64,000 bases of DNA. Origin: Anaerolineales bacterium. Lineage in GTDB: Bacteria; Chloroflexota; Anaerolineae; Aggregatilineales; J027. The notes under the pieces are model-generated. The model was not told where the DNA came from. It ran no database searches and was given only the letters and a program-made list of their open reading frames with translations. The stretch lies in contig JACKCI010000001.1 in NCBI GenBank assembly GCA_020634155.1, forward strand, positions 1,054,001 to 1,118,000. Reading direction: 5' to 3'. Of this stretch, positions 19,601-27,032 are shown in pieces. The position numbers and the translations under genes are program-made. Each line of letters opens with the position of its first letter. Positions within the stretch are counted from its first letter, which is position 1.

Positions 19601-22600
19601 TATAGTTGGGCGATGCGCCACTCACGGCGGTTGTGCCGCTGGGGGTCACACTATCGACGGTGGTATCAGCGGGCAAGCTCAAGACTTCACTGAGTTCAAC
19701 GCCTGTCGCATCCGATGGGCCGTTGTTGGTCACGGTCACGATATAGGTCAAGTTACCCACACCGCTGCCCGCAATCACAGGATCGATACTCTCGGTCTTG
19801 CTTACGGTCAGGTCAATCTCGCGGGCGATGGTGGTGTCTTCGGTGAAGGTATCATTCGCCGGATTGACAATCGTCTGAGTTGCGGTGGTCACAGTCGCCG
19901 TATCGCTCACAATCGAGCCATCAACCGCTGTTTCATCAACGGTCATGGTAATGGTCAGTGTCTCGCTGGCACCATTGAGGAGGTTGCCAACTGTCCATGT
20001 GTAGTTCGGTGCTGTGCCACTCACCGTCGTGGTGCCACTCCCGACTACAGTATCAATGGTCACACCCGCAGGCACCGTCAACACTTCGCTGAGTTCAACG
20101 CCTGTGGCATCAGCAGGGCCATCATTGGTCACGGTCACCACATGCACCAAGTTACCCGCACCGCTGCCCGCAATCACGGGGTCAACGTTGTCGGTCTTCT
20201 CTACACGCAGGTCAATAACTTGCAAGTCCATACAAGTTGGGTCAGCCCCACCGCCGACATCGGGGTCATCGGTGAGAACACTGGCGAAGTTGCTGCCCGA
20301 CACCGTACCCTGATTACAAACTTGAGAGGGGCCACCGACCAATGGGTTGTTGATGGTCACCTGATAGGTAATGATGACCTGTTGCGTGGGATTGAGCAGG
20401 CCCAAGTTCGCCGTAAACTGAGACGGGCGGGCCTCGGGTTTTTGATCATAGCTCACATCAGCAGGGGCCGCTTTCGCCAACGGTTCGAGGTTGGCAGGAG
20501 CCGCCGCCATCTCTTGACCGAGTCGGAACGAATAGCCGTCCAACATCTCGAAGTAGGCCATCACTGCCGCTGGACTGCGACGGGTACTCACAGGAAGCGT
20601 CTCCGTCATCAACGCATGGGCGTGGTCATCATCATGGCTATGCCCGATGATATGGCCCATCTCGTGCATAATCACACTGAGCAAGTCCATCCGTTCATAG
20701 GCAGGGCTGGTCTCGGTAGCCTGCCATTCAGTAGTAGAGATGACCAGCGAGAACTCAGTGGCATCGGTTGGGGTGTTATCCACATACCAGCCATGCCCAG
20801 CTGCATCGCGGTCAATTCGGATGGTATTGCCTTCAGCCTCACCCAAATAGCCGTCGGGAAGGTCGGTCACTTCAATCGTGACGCCATCCAAACGGGCCAA
20901 TTGCCCATCTGCCAAATCAAGCGCAGCCCATTGGCTTTGGGCCTCAGCTACCAGTTGAGCATCTACACTGTCAATCGCTGGCACAGGTGTATGGCTGGTG
21001 GTAGGCAAAGTCTCGGCAATCAGGGGTAAGGCGCAAGGGCCAGCGATGTTAGTGATGGTACCCGTTGAGTTCAAGGTACCTGTGTTGGCACCTGCCATCC
21101 CCGGAAAGTTAACCGCATTGAAGAAACCGCCAGCTTGAGTGAGGCGATAGGAACCCGGCCCACCGCCTGTGTGGATATTGCCTATGTAATCAAAGCAGTT
21201 GATGTCGGCTAACCCACCTGTGAAACTTTCAATCTCAAATTCATCACTCGCAAAGCCGTTACTAGTAAAAGTGTTGTTGCGAACTGTGGCATTAATGCGG
21301 GTACCATCGTCATTCTCTGAGTCGATATCAATGGTTTCATCGCCACTACTATCATCAGCATTGCGAATCAGGTTGTTTTCCATCAACAAATTGAAGGTCT
21401 TGGGGCCAGCACCACCACCGCCAATGTCACGGACTCGAATTTCGACACCCTCGCGTCCGCTTTGTGAGACAGGAATGGTTTGACCTATGGCGTTATTGTT
21501 GATGTTGACACGGGCTGGATTGCCACTAGTGGTGAGCGCATCGCCCATCACATCAATATAGACGGCCTCATGCTCGGTATCATTCATGGTGTTGTTGTTG
21601 ACATTCAGGTTGAAGGTCACAACCTCTTCACCCACCAAGTCACCTGTGATTTGCATGACACCGCGCCGACCGTCATTGGCTGGGGTGGCATTGCCGCTCA
21701 CATTGTTGCTTGTGATATTGCCCGTGTAGTTAGAATCGCCAAATACGGCGGTACTGACAATCCCAAAGCCCAAGGCGTTGATGTTATACAGGTTATCAAA
21801 GGTTGAGCCTGTCACATTCAGCAAGAGGGTCGCCGTACCATTCACCCCAAAGTCAACACCGCCAAAGCCTGCGGGATTAACGGCGCTTACAAAGTTGACA
21901 TTAGTCACGTTGACTGTCAGAGTGCCGCTACCGCCACTTTGCCCATTTAGAACCTGCACACCTTCGCCAGATAAACCTTGGAAGGTGCTACGGTGGCTGG
22001 GATTACCCACCGCAAAGTCGTCGGCAACCGTGACGGTGCCATTAACCGCACCCCGTGCCACAACGAGTACACCGTCATCACCCGCAATAACGCCACTAGT
22101 ATTGCTGATAGCAGTGTTGCGAATTTCAAGTGTATCGAAACTGACACCCACATTGAGGACACTTACCCCGCGTGAACCACTAAGGGTCTGGAAGCGGGTA
22201 ATGGTGCTATTCAAGATGCGGTTAGTACCGCGCAGATTGATGCCAAACACACCTGCCGGATGCACCGTCGCAGGATTGCCAGAACCAACCCCAATATCTT
22301 GGATGGTCACGCCATTCAAGGTCAGATAGGTTGTACCAACCGCGCCCGTACCACGTAGGTCAACGCCACCATCATCCACATTTTGGATGGTGCCGCCATT
22401 AGAGGTGAAGCTACCCGTATTGTTGGTGAGGAAAATCGCATCACCATCACCATCATTATCAGGGATAGCGTCGGCACCTGCGTCAGTTGTTGCTACCGTC
22501 TGGTTGGTATTGGAGATATTGGTCGCTGCAAGGGTGACGGCTGCATTGGAGTTCTGCACCCGTATCCCATACCCCCCTGCATTTGAGGGGTTGGGGATGG

Positions 22601-24056
22601 TCGTCACGCCAAAATTGATGGTATTGCTGACCGCATCCATCAAGATACCAGTGGTCTGGCGTGAATTGATATTAACCACGCCGAAGGTAATCGTCGAATT
22701 GGTGCTACTGAGCAGGATATTGTTGCCTGTTGCCCCACTCAGCGTTGAGGTGCCTAGAACGGTAAAGGTACCCGTCGTTTGGTTGATACGGACGTTGTTG
22801 GTTGCACCAGAGGCCGTAATGCTTGCCAAGGTCACATTCAACGCCACATTGCCCGAAATATTAACCGCCTCGCGGTTGGTTTGGTTGAGGGTACCCGTCG
22901 TGGTCGCAAAATTTCCGGTTACATTGCTGAGTTCAATACCGGGGCTACCTGTGCTGGTGGCATCAACCGTATCCAAGGCTACTGCCAGCGTACCGTTGTC
23001 GATGTCAATACCACCGCCTGTACCGAGAGCACTGACCTCCAAAATCGTCAATGTCCCGACATTGGTGCCGACAATATCGACGTTGTTCCCGGTATTGCCT
23101 GTATTGAGACCGCGCACCAAGTTATTTTGTGCCAAGGTAATTGCATTACCCGCCGCATCTGCAATCACGGGGCGGGTGCCGCTAGTGGCAGGTAGAGGGT
23201 TACTGAAAGGCGGTAGCACTAAGCCTGTAATCGTCTCAAGGGTAGCGGTAGCCCCCTGCCCAACCAGCAATTGAGCATTTTCAAGGGTCACACCGCCTGT
23301 ATAGTCCGCACCACTGCCCGTATGGACAAAAATGGCCTCACCTGCGGCGGGGTCAGTTGCACCACCATTGCCATTGACGGCTTCAAAGGCTGCAAGGGTA
23401 TTGAAGGGTGAGTTGAGACGCCCATCACCCGCTGCGCCAGCCGAGTTGTCGATAAACCAAATCATGCCTGTGATGTCAATAGCAACTGTTGCAGGGTCAG
23501 TATTGCCATCGACATCTTCTACCGTGTATTCAAAGTAATCAATGCCAACATAGCCCACAGGTGGGGCATAAGTAAACGACCCATCGAGATTGACCACGAC
23601 GTTGCCGCCAAAGTCACTGACCGCATCAAAAGCCACAATTGTGACACCGCCTGTGCCATCAGGGTCGTTGTCGTTGACCAAGACACCTGAGCCAGCAGGT
23701 ACAGTGATGCCCACATTGCCGATGCTATCATAAATATCATTGCGGGCTATCGGGGTGGAACGGAAATCACTCCCCGGTAGGTCAACAATAGTCAGATTAG
23801 GGTCACTAATAGGGTCATCAAAAGCAGCCCCAAGTGCATCTTCATCACCAAAGCTTTGGATAGTAACTGTATATTCAATGGTATCGCCGGGAGTAGCACC
23901 ACCGCTACCATCCGCGTCAATCAACAAAGCATCAGTCTTACTTGCGATGATAGTGACAACCGCATGAGGTGAAGCACTACTACGAGTGACACCTAGCCCA
24001 AAGGCAGCTACAAACACCAACAACAATAAAAAGCGTGCAATGATGGTTTTCCACAT
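13632..24056 (-). CDS. Giant secreted surface protein: beta-helix, metzincin-type protease motif, DUF11 repeats, LPDTG end
   Basis: A 3,474-residue exported protein. Residues 1-28 are a signal peptide. A DUF11-like domain (about 33-90) and an Ig/cadherin-like domain with VLVNDNDPDG (about 95-190) follow. About 195-1030 is a Gly/Asn/Thr-rich right-handed beta-helix with many short NI.NT/NN.I repeats. Residues of about 1040-1230 carry HEMGHIIGHSH at 1131-1141, matching the metzincin zinc motif HEXXHXXGXXH, with a following Met in HALMTET as possible Met-turn. Residues 1279-2754 are eleven DUF11 repeats of 134 residues. Four longer, related repeats and a last DUF11 domain follow. The end is LPDTGYPPVNRE, an LPXTG-like motif without a membrane helix or basic tail. 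It is probably a cell-surface or matrix protein. A weak Shine-Dalgarno (AAGGGG, 13 bases) precedes the ATG. Confidence 0.85.
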   Translation of the reverse strand: MWKTIIARFLLLLVFVAAFGLGVTRSSASPHAVVTIIASKTDALLIDADGSGGATPGDTIEYTVTIQSFGDEDALGAAFDDPISDPNLTIVDLPGSDFRSTPIARNDIYDSIGNVGITVPAGSGVLVNDNDPDGTGGVTIVAFDAVSDFGGNVVVNLDGSFTYAPPVGYVGIDYFEYTVEDVDGNTDPATVAIDITGMIWFIDNSAGAAGDGRLNSPFNTLAAFEAVNGNGGATDPAAGEAIFVHTGSGADYTGGVTLENAQLLVGQGATATLETITGLVLPPFSNPLPATSGTRPVIADAAGNAITLAQNNLVRGLNTGNTGNNVDIVGTNVGTLTILEVSALGTGGGIDIDNGTLAVALDTVDATSTGSPGIELSNVTGNFATTTGTLNQTNREAVNISGNVALNVTLASITASGATNNVRINQTTGTFTVLGTSTLSGATGNNILLSSTNSTITFGVVNINSRQTTGILMDAVSNTINFGVTTIPNPSNAGGYGIRVQNSNAAVTLAATNISNTNQTVATTDAGADAIPDNDGDGDAIFLTNNTGSFTSNGGTIQNVDDGGVDLRGTGAVGTTYLTLNGVTIQDIGVGSGNPATVHPAGVFGINLRGTNRILNSTITRFQTLSGSRGVSVLNVGVSFDTLEIRNTAISNTSGVIAGDDGVLVVARGAVNGTVTVADDFAVGNPSHRSTFQGLSGEGVQVLNGQSGGSGTLTVNVTNVNFVSAVNPAGFGGVDFGVNGTATLLLNVTGSTFDNLYNINALGFGIVSTAVFGDSNYTGNITSNNVSGNATPANDGRRGVMQITGDLVGEEVVTFNLNVNNNTMNDTEHEAVYIDVMGDALTTSGNPARVNINNNAIGQTIPVSQSGREGVEIRVRDIGGGGAGPKTFNLLMENNLIRNADDSSGDETIDIDSENDDGTRINATVRNNTFTSNGFASDEFEIESFTGGLADINCFDYIGNIHTGGGPGSYRLTQAGGFFNAVNFPGMAGANTGTLNSTGTITNIAGPCALPLIAETLPTTSHTPVPAIDSVDAQLVAEAQSQWAALDLADGQLARLDGVTIEVTDLPDGYLGEAEGNTIRIDRDAAGHGWYVDNTPTDATEFSLVISTTEWQATETSPAYERMDLLSVIMHEMGHIIGHSHDDDHAHALMTETLPVSTRRSPAAVMAYFEMLDGYSFRLGQEMAAAPANLEPLAKAAPADVSYDQKPEARPSQFTANLGLLNPTQQVIITYQVTINNPLVGGPSQVCNQGTVSGSNFASVLTDDPDVGGGADPTCMDLQVIDLRVEKTDNVDPVIAGSGAGNLVHVVTVTNDGPADATGVELSEVLTVPAGVTIDTVVGSGTTTVSGTAPNYTWTVGNLLNGASETLTITMTVDETAVDGSIVSDTATVTTATQTIVNPANDTFTEDTTIAREIDLTVSKTESIDPVIAGSGVGNLTYIVTVTNNGPSDATGVELSEVLSLPADTTVDSVTPSGTTAVSGASPNYTWTVGALPVGNSETLTVVLTVGSGASGFVSDTATVTAANETLINTGDDSATEDTTVGREVDLEVQKTESIDPAVAGAGVGNLVYTITVTNNGPSDASGVALSEVLTLPAGVTVDSVVGSGSTTVGGASPNYTWTVGALPNGATETLTVTLTVATGATTGTDVIDDTATVTAVNETDTNAGNDSAFEATSVIDGVDLVVTKTESIDPVVAGSGVGNLTYVVTVTNNGPLDATGVELSEVLTLPAGVGVDSITGSGTTSVTGASPNYTWLVGGLLNGASETLTVVLTADITTLPGVDVISDTATVTTLNEPLYNPGDDSATESTSVVRQTDLTVSKTESIDPVLAGSGIGNLTYVVTVTNNGPADASAVELSEVLTLPAGVTVDSVTPSGTTTVAGAAPNYTWTVGNLANAASETLTVTLTVDGTTAAGVDVISDTATITNANEILLNPGDDSATESTSVVRQVDLVVSKTESIDPVIAGSGVGNLTYVVTVTNNGPADATGVELSEVLTLPAGVTVDSVTPSGTTTVGGVAPNYTWTVGNLANGASEILTVVLTVSSATASGTDVISDTATVTAANETLVNTGDDSATESTSVSREVDLVVTKVESADPVVAGSGVGNLTYTITVANNGPSDATGVELSEVLTLPAGVTVDSVTPSGSTSVSGASPNYTWTVGNLANGASETLIVVLTVGPTAPLGTDIISDTATVTAVNETAINTGDDSATESTSISRQTDLMVTKVESADPVLAGSGVGNLTYIVTVTNNGPSDATGVELGEVLTLPTGVTVDSVTPSGSGSVSGAAPFFTWTVGNLANGASETLTVILTVGPSAPAGVDVISDTASISAANEALINPGDDSATESTSVVREVDLTVTKVESIDPVLAGSGAGNLTYTITVTNNGPSDASGVVLSEVLTLPAGVTVDSATGSGTTVVGGAAPNYTWTVGTLADGASETLTVVLTVSSATAPGVDVISDTATLTAVNEPIVNTGDDSATESTSVVREVDLTVTKVESIDPVVAGSGVGNLTYTITVTNNGPSDASGVELSEVLTLPAGVTVDSATGSGTTTVGGASPNYTWTVGTLANGASETLTVILTVDATAASGTDVISDTATVTAVNEPIVNTGDDSATESTSIGREIDLNVVKVESIDPVAAGSGAGNLTYTITVTNNGPSDATGVELSEDLTLPTGVTVDSVTPSGTGSVSGTSPNFTWTVGDLANGASETLMVVLTVDATAPSGIDSISDTATVTAANENLVNTGDDSDTESTSVLSVPDLSTATKIVDDATFGNNDGLAQPGEVLLYTIVVTNTGDQTSTNVVVEDTPSVDTALNVGSVTTTQGTIVLGNNGGDTTVQVDLGDLTGGSSATITFEVTVNDPIAAGVTLISNIAQVTADGIPTFDTPPADIPVDAAVDVAATKSDALAVDGNGNSIADAGDTLEYTVIITNSGDQDDANVIFSDTPDANTSLVVGSVVTSQGTVTTGNTAGDTDVVVDIGTLAGQGGSVTITFQVTINSPIPDGVVQVVNQGVVNSDTQTDLPTDDPDVPGSTDPTSTPLGTIGTEPQLGAYKVDSLLVDADANTVPSAGDTLEYTVTLLNIGVVDVTTVVFTDTPGLNTTLVVGSVTTTQGTIVLGNTGGDTSVQVDVGDIPSSFGVAITFQVTIDNPTVPPDVTSIENQGQITADSITSQNTDDPDTPAVDDPTVTPLGSNPLLLAYKTDALTDDVNGDGDANPEDTLTYTVTILNNGNADATNVDFSDSPDTNTTLVSGSVTTSQGTVTDGNGAGDTTVGVNIPTLAVGDSVTITFEVTINAGLTTDITEVSNQGTVIDATLVSLPTDDPDTPTLDDPTVTPIVVPSSGGEPGVSDPALSKIGILAPGELGLPGEQITWVITATNPNGFPLDNVVITDTLVPELQIDDATTQQGTVTINGQTVTFQLGTLQPGQTVEMRIVTTVLDNPASGVITNTATLTSGGFAVTATASVPVPTGLPDTGYPPVNRE
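13656..13670 (-). other. LPDTG motif at the C-terminus of the giant protein
   Basis: These codons give Leu-Pro-Asp-Thr-Gly at residues 3463-3467, followed only by seven residues (YPPVNRE). A classical sortase substrate would continue with a hydrophobic helix and positive residues, which are absent. Confidence 0.6.
14050..15790 (-). repeat. Four longer repeats (about 430 bp each) in the giant gene
   Basis: Four consecutive modules of about 140-145 residues share the pattern TKSDAL..D.NG....AGDTLEYTV, then NVIFSDTPDANTSLV, TTQGTV..GN..GDT and TITFQVTI. A diverged single copy stands right after the signal peptide. They are DUF11-related but distinct from the eleven-copy array next to them. Confidence 0.75.
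15795..20221 (-). repeat. Eleven tandem DUF11 repeats of about 402 bp
   Basis: Eleven in-frame copies, each 134 codons, begin with a block like DLTVTKVESIDPV.AGSG and continue with NNGPSDATGVELSEVLTLP, SGASPNYTWTVG and NTGDDSATESTS. Period checked by eye: matching points near 16578, 16981 and 17383 are 402-403 bases apart. Copies are very similar in protein and also in DNA, which favours unequal recombination. Confidence 0.9.
20634..20666 (-). other. Metzincin-type zinc-binding motif in the giant protein
   Basis: These 33 bases encode HEMGHIIGHSH (residues 1131-1141), a full match to HEXXHXXGXXH. Three His ligands and the catalytic Glu are intact. The next residues are Asp/His-rich, and a Met follows 10 residues later. 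Confidence 0.7.
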
Positions 24057-24386
24057 AGACCAACAAAATCCCCTTAAATAGTGTAAGCGTAATCTGGTCG
24101 TTGTTTGTTGTATTCAGTTGGTACAGCAACGAGGCATCAAGGGAACAGGCCACCTCGTGATGTTGACTAGGCCTTAGAGGAAAGAAGATAAATAGTATGG
24201 TTTCCTCAATGTTCAGACGATGGTCAACAGTGTAAGCAAACTTGTTAAATGAGTATACTGGCTAGGAATAGCTGATTGGAGGGGACAAAATTCAACTAAG
24301 GAGAGATGCGCCACAAGACTCTAGATGGACGACAATAACCACAAATAAGATCACCAATAACCGATGCGACACTCTCTTAGCCGAGT
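24057..24386. other. 330-bp gap between the GNAT gene and the giant gene
   Basis: No open frame or RNA gene is recognisable. An inverted repeat ACGAGG/CCTCGT (24129-24134 and 24153-24158, 18-base loop) lies in the presumed leader of the giant gene. A TATACT on the minus strand at 24252-24257 has no matching -35 box. No convincing promoter or terminator was found, so either a long leader or co-transcription with the GNAT gene is possible. Confidence 0.4.
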
Positions 24387-24875
24387 TTATTTCGCTTGGT
24401 TTTGCCCTTCCCTCGGCAACCATTCCATCAAATAATATACACCATGTTCACCAATCTCGACAAACCCCAAACGCTGATATAATCGCAAGGCAGGGTTAAA
24501 GCGCTCAACATGGATACGCACTCGGCGCTGAGTCTGTCGAGCTTCCGCCAATATATCCTCTAACAACTTGCTGCCAAGCCCCTGCTGCCGATACGCAGGC
24601 AACAACGCAATATCGACAATCCGTATTTCTTCAGGTGTACGATAAAGGTACAAGCGACCGATTGAAGCCTCATCCTTCAATATAATCAAGAAGTCAGCAT
24701 CAGCATAGTGCTGCTGATAATAGGTATGCTGGGCCTCAAATTGCATCTGTAAAAAAGCCGTCTTCTCTGCATTTGACCAAGGCACAACCGCCAACTCCTC
24801 AGTACGGGTGCTGGCATATATCTGACTCAAGAACGGCAAGTCATCAGGAGTTATAGAGCGAAATGAAAGTGTCAT
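24387..24875 (-). CDS. GNAT family N-acetyltransferase
   Basis: A 162-residue protein covering the whole GNAT fold. The acetyl-CoA pyrophosphate-binding loop is RQQGLGSKLLE (about residues 103-113), preceded by the strand IRIVDIALLP. RLYQRLGFVEIG near the end is the usual C-terminal motif. The acceptor substrate is unknown. The start chosen is the ATG at 24875, six bases after GGAAGG; an ATG two codons earlier abuts the Shine-Dalgarno. The gene follows six tail-collar genes on the same strand with a 54-base gap holding a hairpin, so it may be read through at reduced level and modify a product of that operon. This link is inference. Confidence 0.8.
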   Translation of the reverse strand: MTLSFRSITPDDLPFLSQIYASTRTEELAVVPWSNAEKTAFLQMQFEAQHTYYQQHYADADFLIILKDEASIGRLYLYRTPEEIRIVDIALLPAYRQQGLGSKLLEDILAEARQTQRRVRIHVERFNPALRLYQRLGFVEIGEHGVYYLMEWLPREGQNQAK

Positions 24876-24895
24876 CAACATCCTTCCAACAGGAA

Positions 24896-24921
24896 AGGGG
24901 CCAGTCCCAAAACCAGCCCCT
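24896..24921 (-). terminator. Hairpin between the last tail-collar gene and the GNAT gene
   Basis: On the minus strand AGGGGC (24921-24916) pairs with GCCCCT (24901-24896), extendable by G-U pairs to about nine base pairs with an 8-base loop, followed by TTTCC. It ends or attenuates the collar operon just before the GNAT ribosome-binding site. Confidence 0.45.
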
Positions 24922-24929
24922 CATAAAAC

Positions 24930-25445
24930 TTAGCTCCGTGATGGATACAAACCCACCAAAGCGATAATAAACGTGATGCCAAGGTAAGGCTGCATATTGT
25001 TATGGGCTTGACTCCCGCCCGTCGTTGGTAACGCGGGTGAAGCCAGTGTTCCATCGAAACTCGGTGACGGGACATACATAGCATTACCCGTCGCTAGGGA
25101 ATTCCCAATAGGCGACGAAACATCCACATCTTCCTCACTGCCCGTCAAATTATGGTTATGGGATGGCATCTGGGCCTCAGAGAGGGTTACCGTTGGAACG
25201 CCTCCCCTTTCCCCCAACCGACGAGATGTTAGCCCCGGCCCACGTCCGGGATGCATCGGCGCACGGGCTTGCATATCGGGTAGAGCCGTTGTGTTACGTC
25301 CATCTCCACCATACGTTGTGCCTATCAGCGAAAAGAGGGCGGTATTCTGCGAGATAGGCAATAACTGCCCATTACAAAAAGCCCAGCCACGCGGCGCAAA
25401 GTTGCCCGCGAACATGCGTATTTCAGCGATAAATGGCTCTGACAT
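24930..25445 (-). CDS. Phage tail-collar domain protein, type A (copy 1)
   Basis: A 171-residue protein of the tail-collar / MdpB-like family. The start ATG at 25445 follows GGGGAG. The N-terminal collar domain (about residues 5-60) has NFAPRGWAFCNGQLLP, LFSLIGTTYGGDGR and ALPDMQAR. The C-terminal part holds MPSHNHN, a type-specific stretch (EEDVDVSSPIGN..) and the family end GGSQAHNNMQPYL..TFIIAL. No signal peptide or membrane segment is seen. It is the last of six paralogues and pairs by sequence with the gene at 27033-27545. In phage such domains bind tail fibres, but stand-alone bacterial clusters have no established function. Confidence 0.85.
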   Translation of the reverse strand: MSEPFIAEIRMFAGNFAPRGWAFCNGQLLPISQNTALFSLIGTTYGGDGRNTTALPDMQARAPMHPGRGPGLTSRRLGERGGVPTVTLSEAQMPSHNHNLTGSEEDVDVSSPIGNSLATGNAMYVPSPSFDGTLASPALPTTGGSQAHNNMQPYLGITFIIALVGLYPSRS

Positions 25446-25456
25446 GCTATACTCCC

Positions 25457-25972
25457 CTAATGCCGCGATGGATAAATACCGAACAGTGCGATAATGAAAT
25501 GGATGCATAAGAAGGGCATCAGATTAGTATGCGACTGACTCCCCCCCACTGTTGTAACCGACGTTGCCGCTAAGTTCTGCGGAGATGGTCGTCCACTATA
25601 GGCAAAGCCACCTGCCCTTGCAAACACTTGCCCCGATCCAGTCGGGCTGGTCGCTTGATCATTGGATCCTTGCATCGGGTGATTGTGGCTTGGCAACTGG
25701 TTGACCGTAAGGGTTACTTTTTCTTCGCCCCCCTTGGCTCCAAGCTGACGTGGGCTAAGGCCCGGTCCTGTACCCGCATGAATCGGAATACGACCGCGCA
25801 GGTCGGGCAAGCCAAAGGTAGTACGCCCATCCCCGCCATAGATGGTACCGAGCAGCGAGAACAACGCATCATTTTGAGAAACCGCCAACAACTGACCATC
25901 GCAAAAAGCCCAGCCACGCGGCGCAAAGTTGCCTGCAAACATTCGTATTTCACCAACAAATGGTTCTGACAT
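25457..25972 (-). CDS. Phage tail-collar domain protein, type B (copy 1)
   Basis: A 171-residue tail-collar protein. The start ATG follows TAGGAGA. The shared domain shows NFAPRGWAFCDGQLL, LFSLLGTIYGGDGR and GLPDLRGRIPIH. The type B mark is SNDQATSPTGS with ARAGGFAYSGRPSPQN, shared with the gene at 27558-28058 and not with its immediate neighbours. The C-terminus (GGSQSHTNLMPFLCIHFIIALFGIYP) carries the family end. It is spaced 11 bases from the type A gene, so both are in one transcript. Confidence 0.85.
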   Translation of the reverse strand: MSEPFVGEIRMFAGNFAPRGWAFCDGQLLAVSQNDALFSLLGTIYGGDGRTTFGLPDLRGRIPIHAGTGPGLSPRQLGAKGGEEKVTLTVNQLPSHNHPMQGSNDQATSPTGSGQVFARAGGFAYSGRPSPQNLAATSVTTVGGSQSHTNLMPFLCIHFIIALFGIYPSRH

Positions 25973-25993
25973 ATGCTGTCTCCTATGCCTGTG

Positions 25994-26494
25994 CTAATTG
26001 TGCGATGGGAATAAGCCCTGCAATGCAATTACAAAATTGAGGGCCAAGTAGGGCTGCATGTTGTCGTGGGCCTGTCCGCCTCCGGTATTGCCGATAGTCC
26101 CATTAAACATCGCACCGAGATTGGTCGCAGCACCATAAATATCGGCAGCAGCACGCGCCAAACCATTGTTAGCAGGATCAGAGGCAGTGGCGATCGCACT
26201 TGATACATTCACCGCGTGAGTATGGGAGGGCATTTCAGAAACACTAAGGGTATGGGTTTCTTCGCCGTTTTTTTCACCAAGCTGAATCCCATCCCCCCAA
26301 TGAACAGGAGCGCGGCCTCTAAAATCTGGCAAGGCAAAAGTTGTGCGCCCATCGCCACCATAAGTTGTGCCTAACAAGGAATAAAGTGATTGGTTTTGGT
26401 TGATTGGCAGTATCTGCCCATCGCACCCAGCCCACCCTCGCGGCGCAAAGTTGAAGCCAACAATGCGAATTTCCGCCAAAAATGGTTCGCTCAT
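25994..26494 (-). CDS. Phage tail-collar domain protein, type C (copy 1)
   Basis: A 166-residue tail-collar protein, start ATG preceded by AAGGAGAGG. The collar region reads NFAPRGWAGCDGQILP, LYSLLGTTYGGDGR and ALPDFRGRAPVH. The type C mark is VNVSSAIATASDP with RAAADIYGAATNLGAM, closely matched by the gene at 28080-28580. The start of the protein (EIRIVGFNFAP) also follows the type C partner (EIRIVSFSFAP) rather than types A and B (EIRMF). It lies 21 bases upstream of the type B gene. Confidence 0.85.
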   Translation of the reverse strand: MSEPFLAEIRIVGFNFAPRGWAGCDGQILPINQNQSLYSLLGTTYGGDGRTTFALPDFRGRAPVHWGDGIQLGEKNGEETHTLSVSEMPSHTHAVNVSSAIATASDPANNGLARAAADIYGAATNLGAMFNGTIGNTGGGQAHDNMQPYLALNFVIALQGLFPSHN

Positions 26495-26630
26495 GGTAAA
26501 TCCTCTCCTTCAACTTGAACGATTCTAATGATGGTTATTCTGCTGTTCACGAAGTCGCCAACAACAGCAAAATGACAAGAGAGTTACACCCCTATCTGTT
26601 TAAGTCATCTACAGTGGGCATAAAGCGTCG

Positions 26631-26927
26631 TTAACTAAAAATTACTTCGTAGTTCATCCCAGCTTGGTCAGGGCCAAGTGGCACAATAAACAAGTCCATC
26701 TGGCCCATCTGCTCATGCGCCAATGTGTAAATTGCTTGTTTAAGATAGAAAGACTTTTCTGTACTTTGAAAGGTCAATGAGAAGGCTTGGCGCGGTTGGT
26801 CGGCATGCTCGGCAAATTCTTGGATAGCAACTAACTTCACTTCAAGGATTTGACCGTTATCGTAATGAATGTGAAATGTACTGTGAAGATGTGGGGCAAA
26901 ATTTGCACTGGTTAATTGATCAAGCAT
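26631..26927 (-). CDS. DUF6916-like small protein within the tail-collar cluster
   Basis: A 98-residue protein standing between the two collar triplets. The start ATG at 26927 is preceded by GAGGA (11 bases). Recognisable features are an N-terminal LDQLTSANFAPHLHSTF, a central AFSLTFQST and a C-terminal DLFIVPLGPDQAGMNYEVIF. This layout recalls the DUF6916 family, which I know mainly as a neighbour of tail-collar genes. It is a compact all-beta-looking protein without signal or membrane helix. Its fixed place between the triplets suggests it works with the collar proteins; no biochemical function is known. Confidence 0.7.
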   Translation of the reverse strand: MLDQLTSANFAPHLHSTFHIHYDNGQILEVKLVAIQEFAEHADQPRQAFSLTFQSTEKSFYLKQAIYTLAHEQMGQMDLFIVPLGPDQAGMNYEVIFS

Positions 26928-26996
26928 CAGCAACAACGTCCTCAAATAACCCGATTAAAGGTAAATAGACTACTACGTTCAATGTTATGTTACAGC

Positions 26997-27023
26997 AGGG
27001 CAGGCGAGGTCGTCACCCGCCCT
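26997..27023. repeat. Imperfect GC-rich inverted repeat between collar gene A' and the DUF6916-like gene
   Basis: The 27 bases can fold with GGCG(A)GGT pairing with ACCCGCC around a CGTC loop, with a bulged A and weak outer pairs. No T-tract follows. It may be a partial terminator or mRNA-processing site inside the operon. Confidence 0.3.
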
Positions 27024-27032
27024 ACTAAAATC

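Noticed and set aside
15795..20221. CRISPR-like or satellite repeat
   Set aside because: Unit length is 402 bp, in frame and coding; there are no short repeats with unique spacers.
13800..23967. Many long plus-strand open frames (up to about 295 codons) opposite the giant gene
   Set aside because: They follow the repeat period of the minus-strand gene, have low-complexity Ser/Thr/Val or His/Arg-rich translations and no ribosome-binding sites. They are shadows of the repeat coding.
24252..24257. TATACT as -10 box for the giant gene
   Set aside because: No -35 hexamer at 16-18 bases, and the site would give a leader of about 190 bases without other support.
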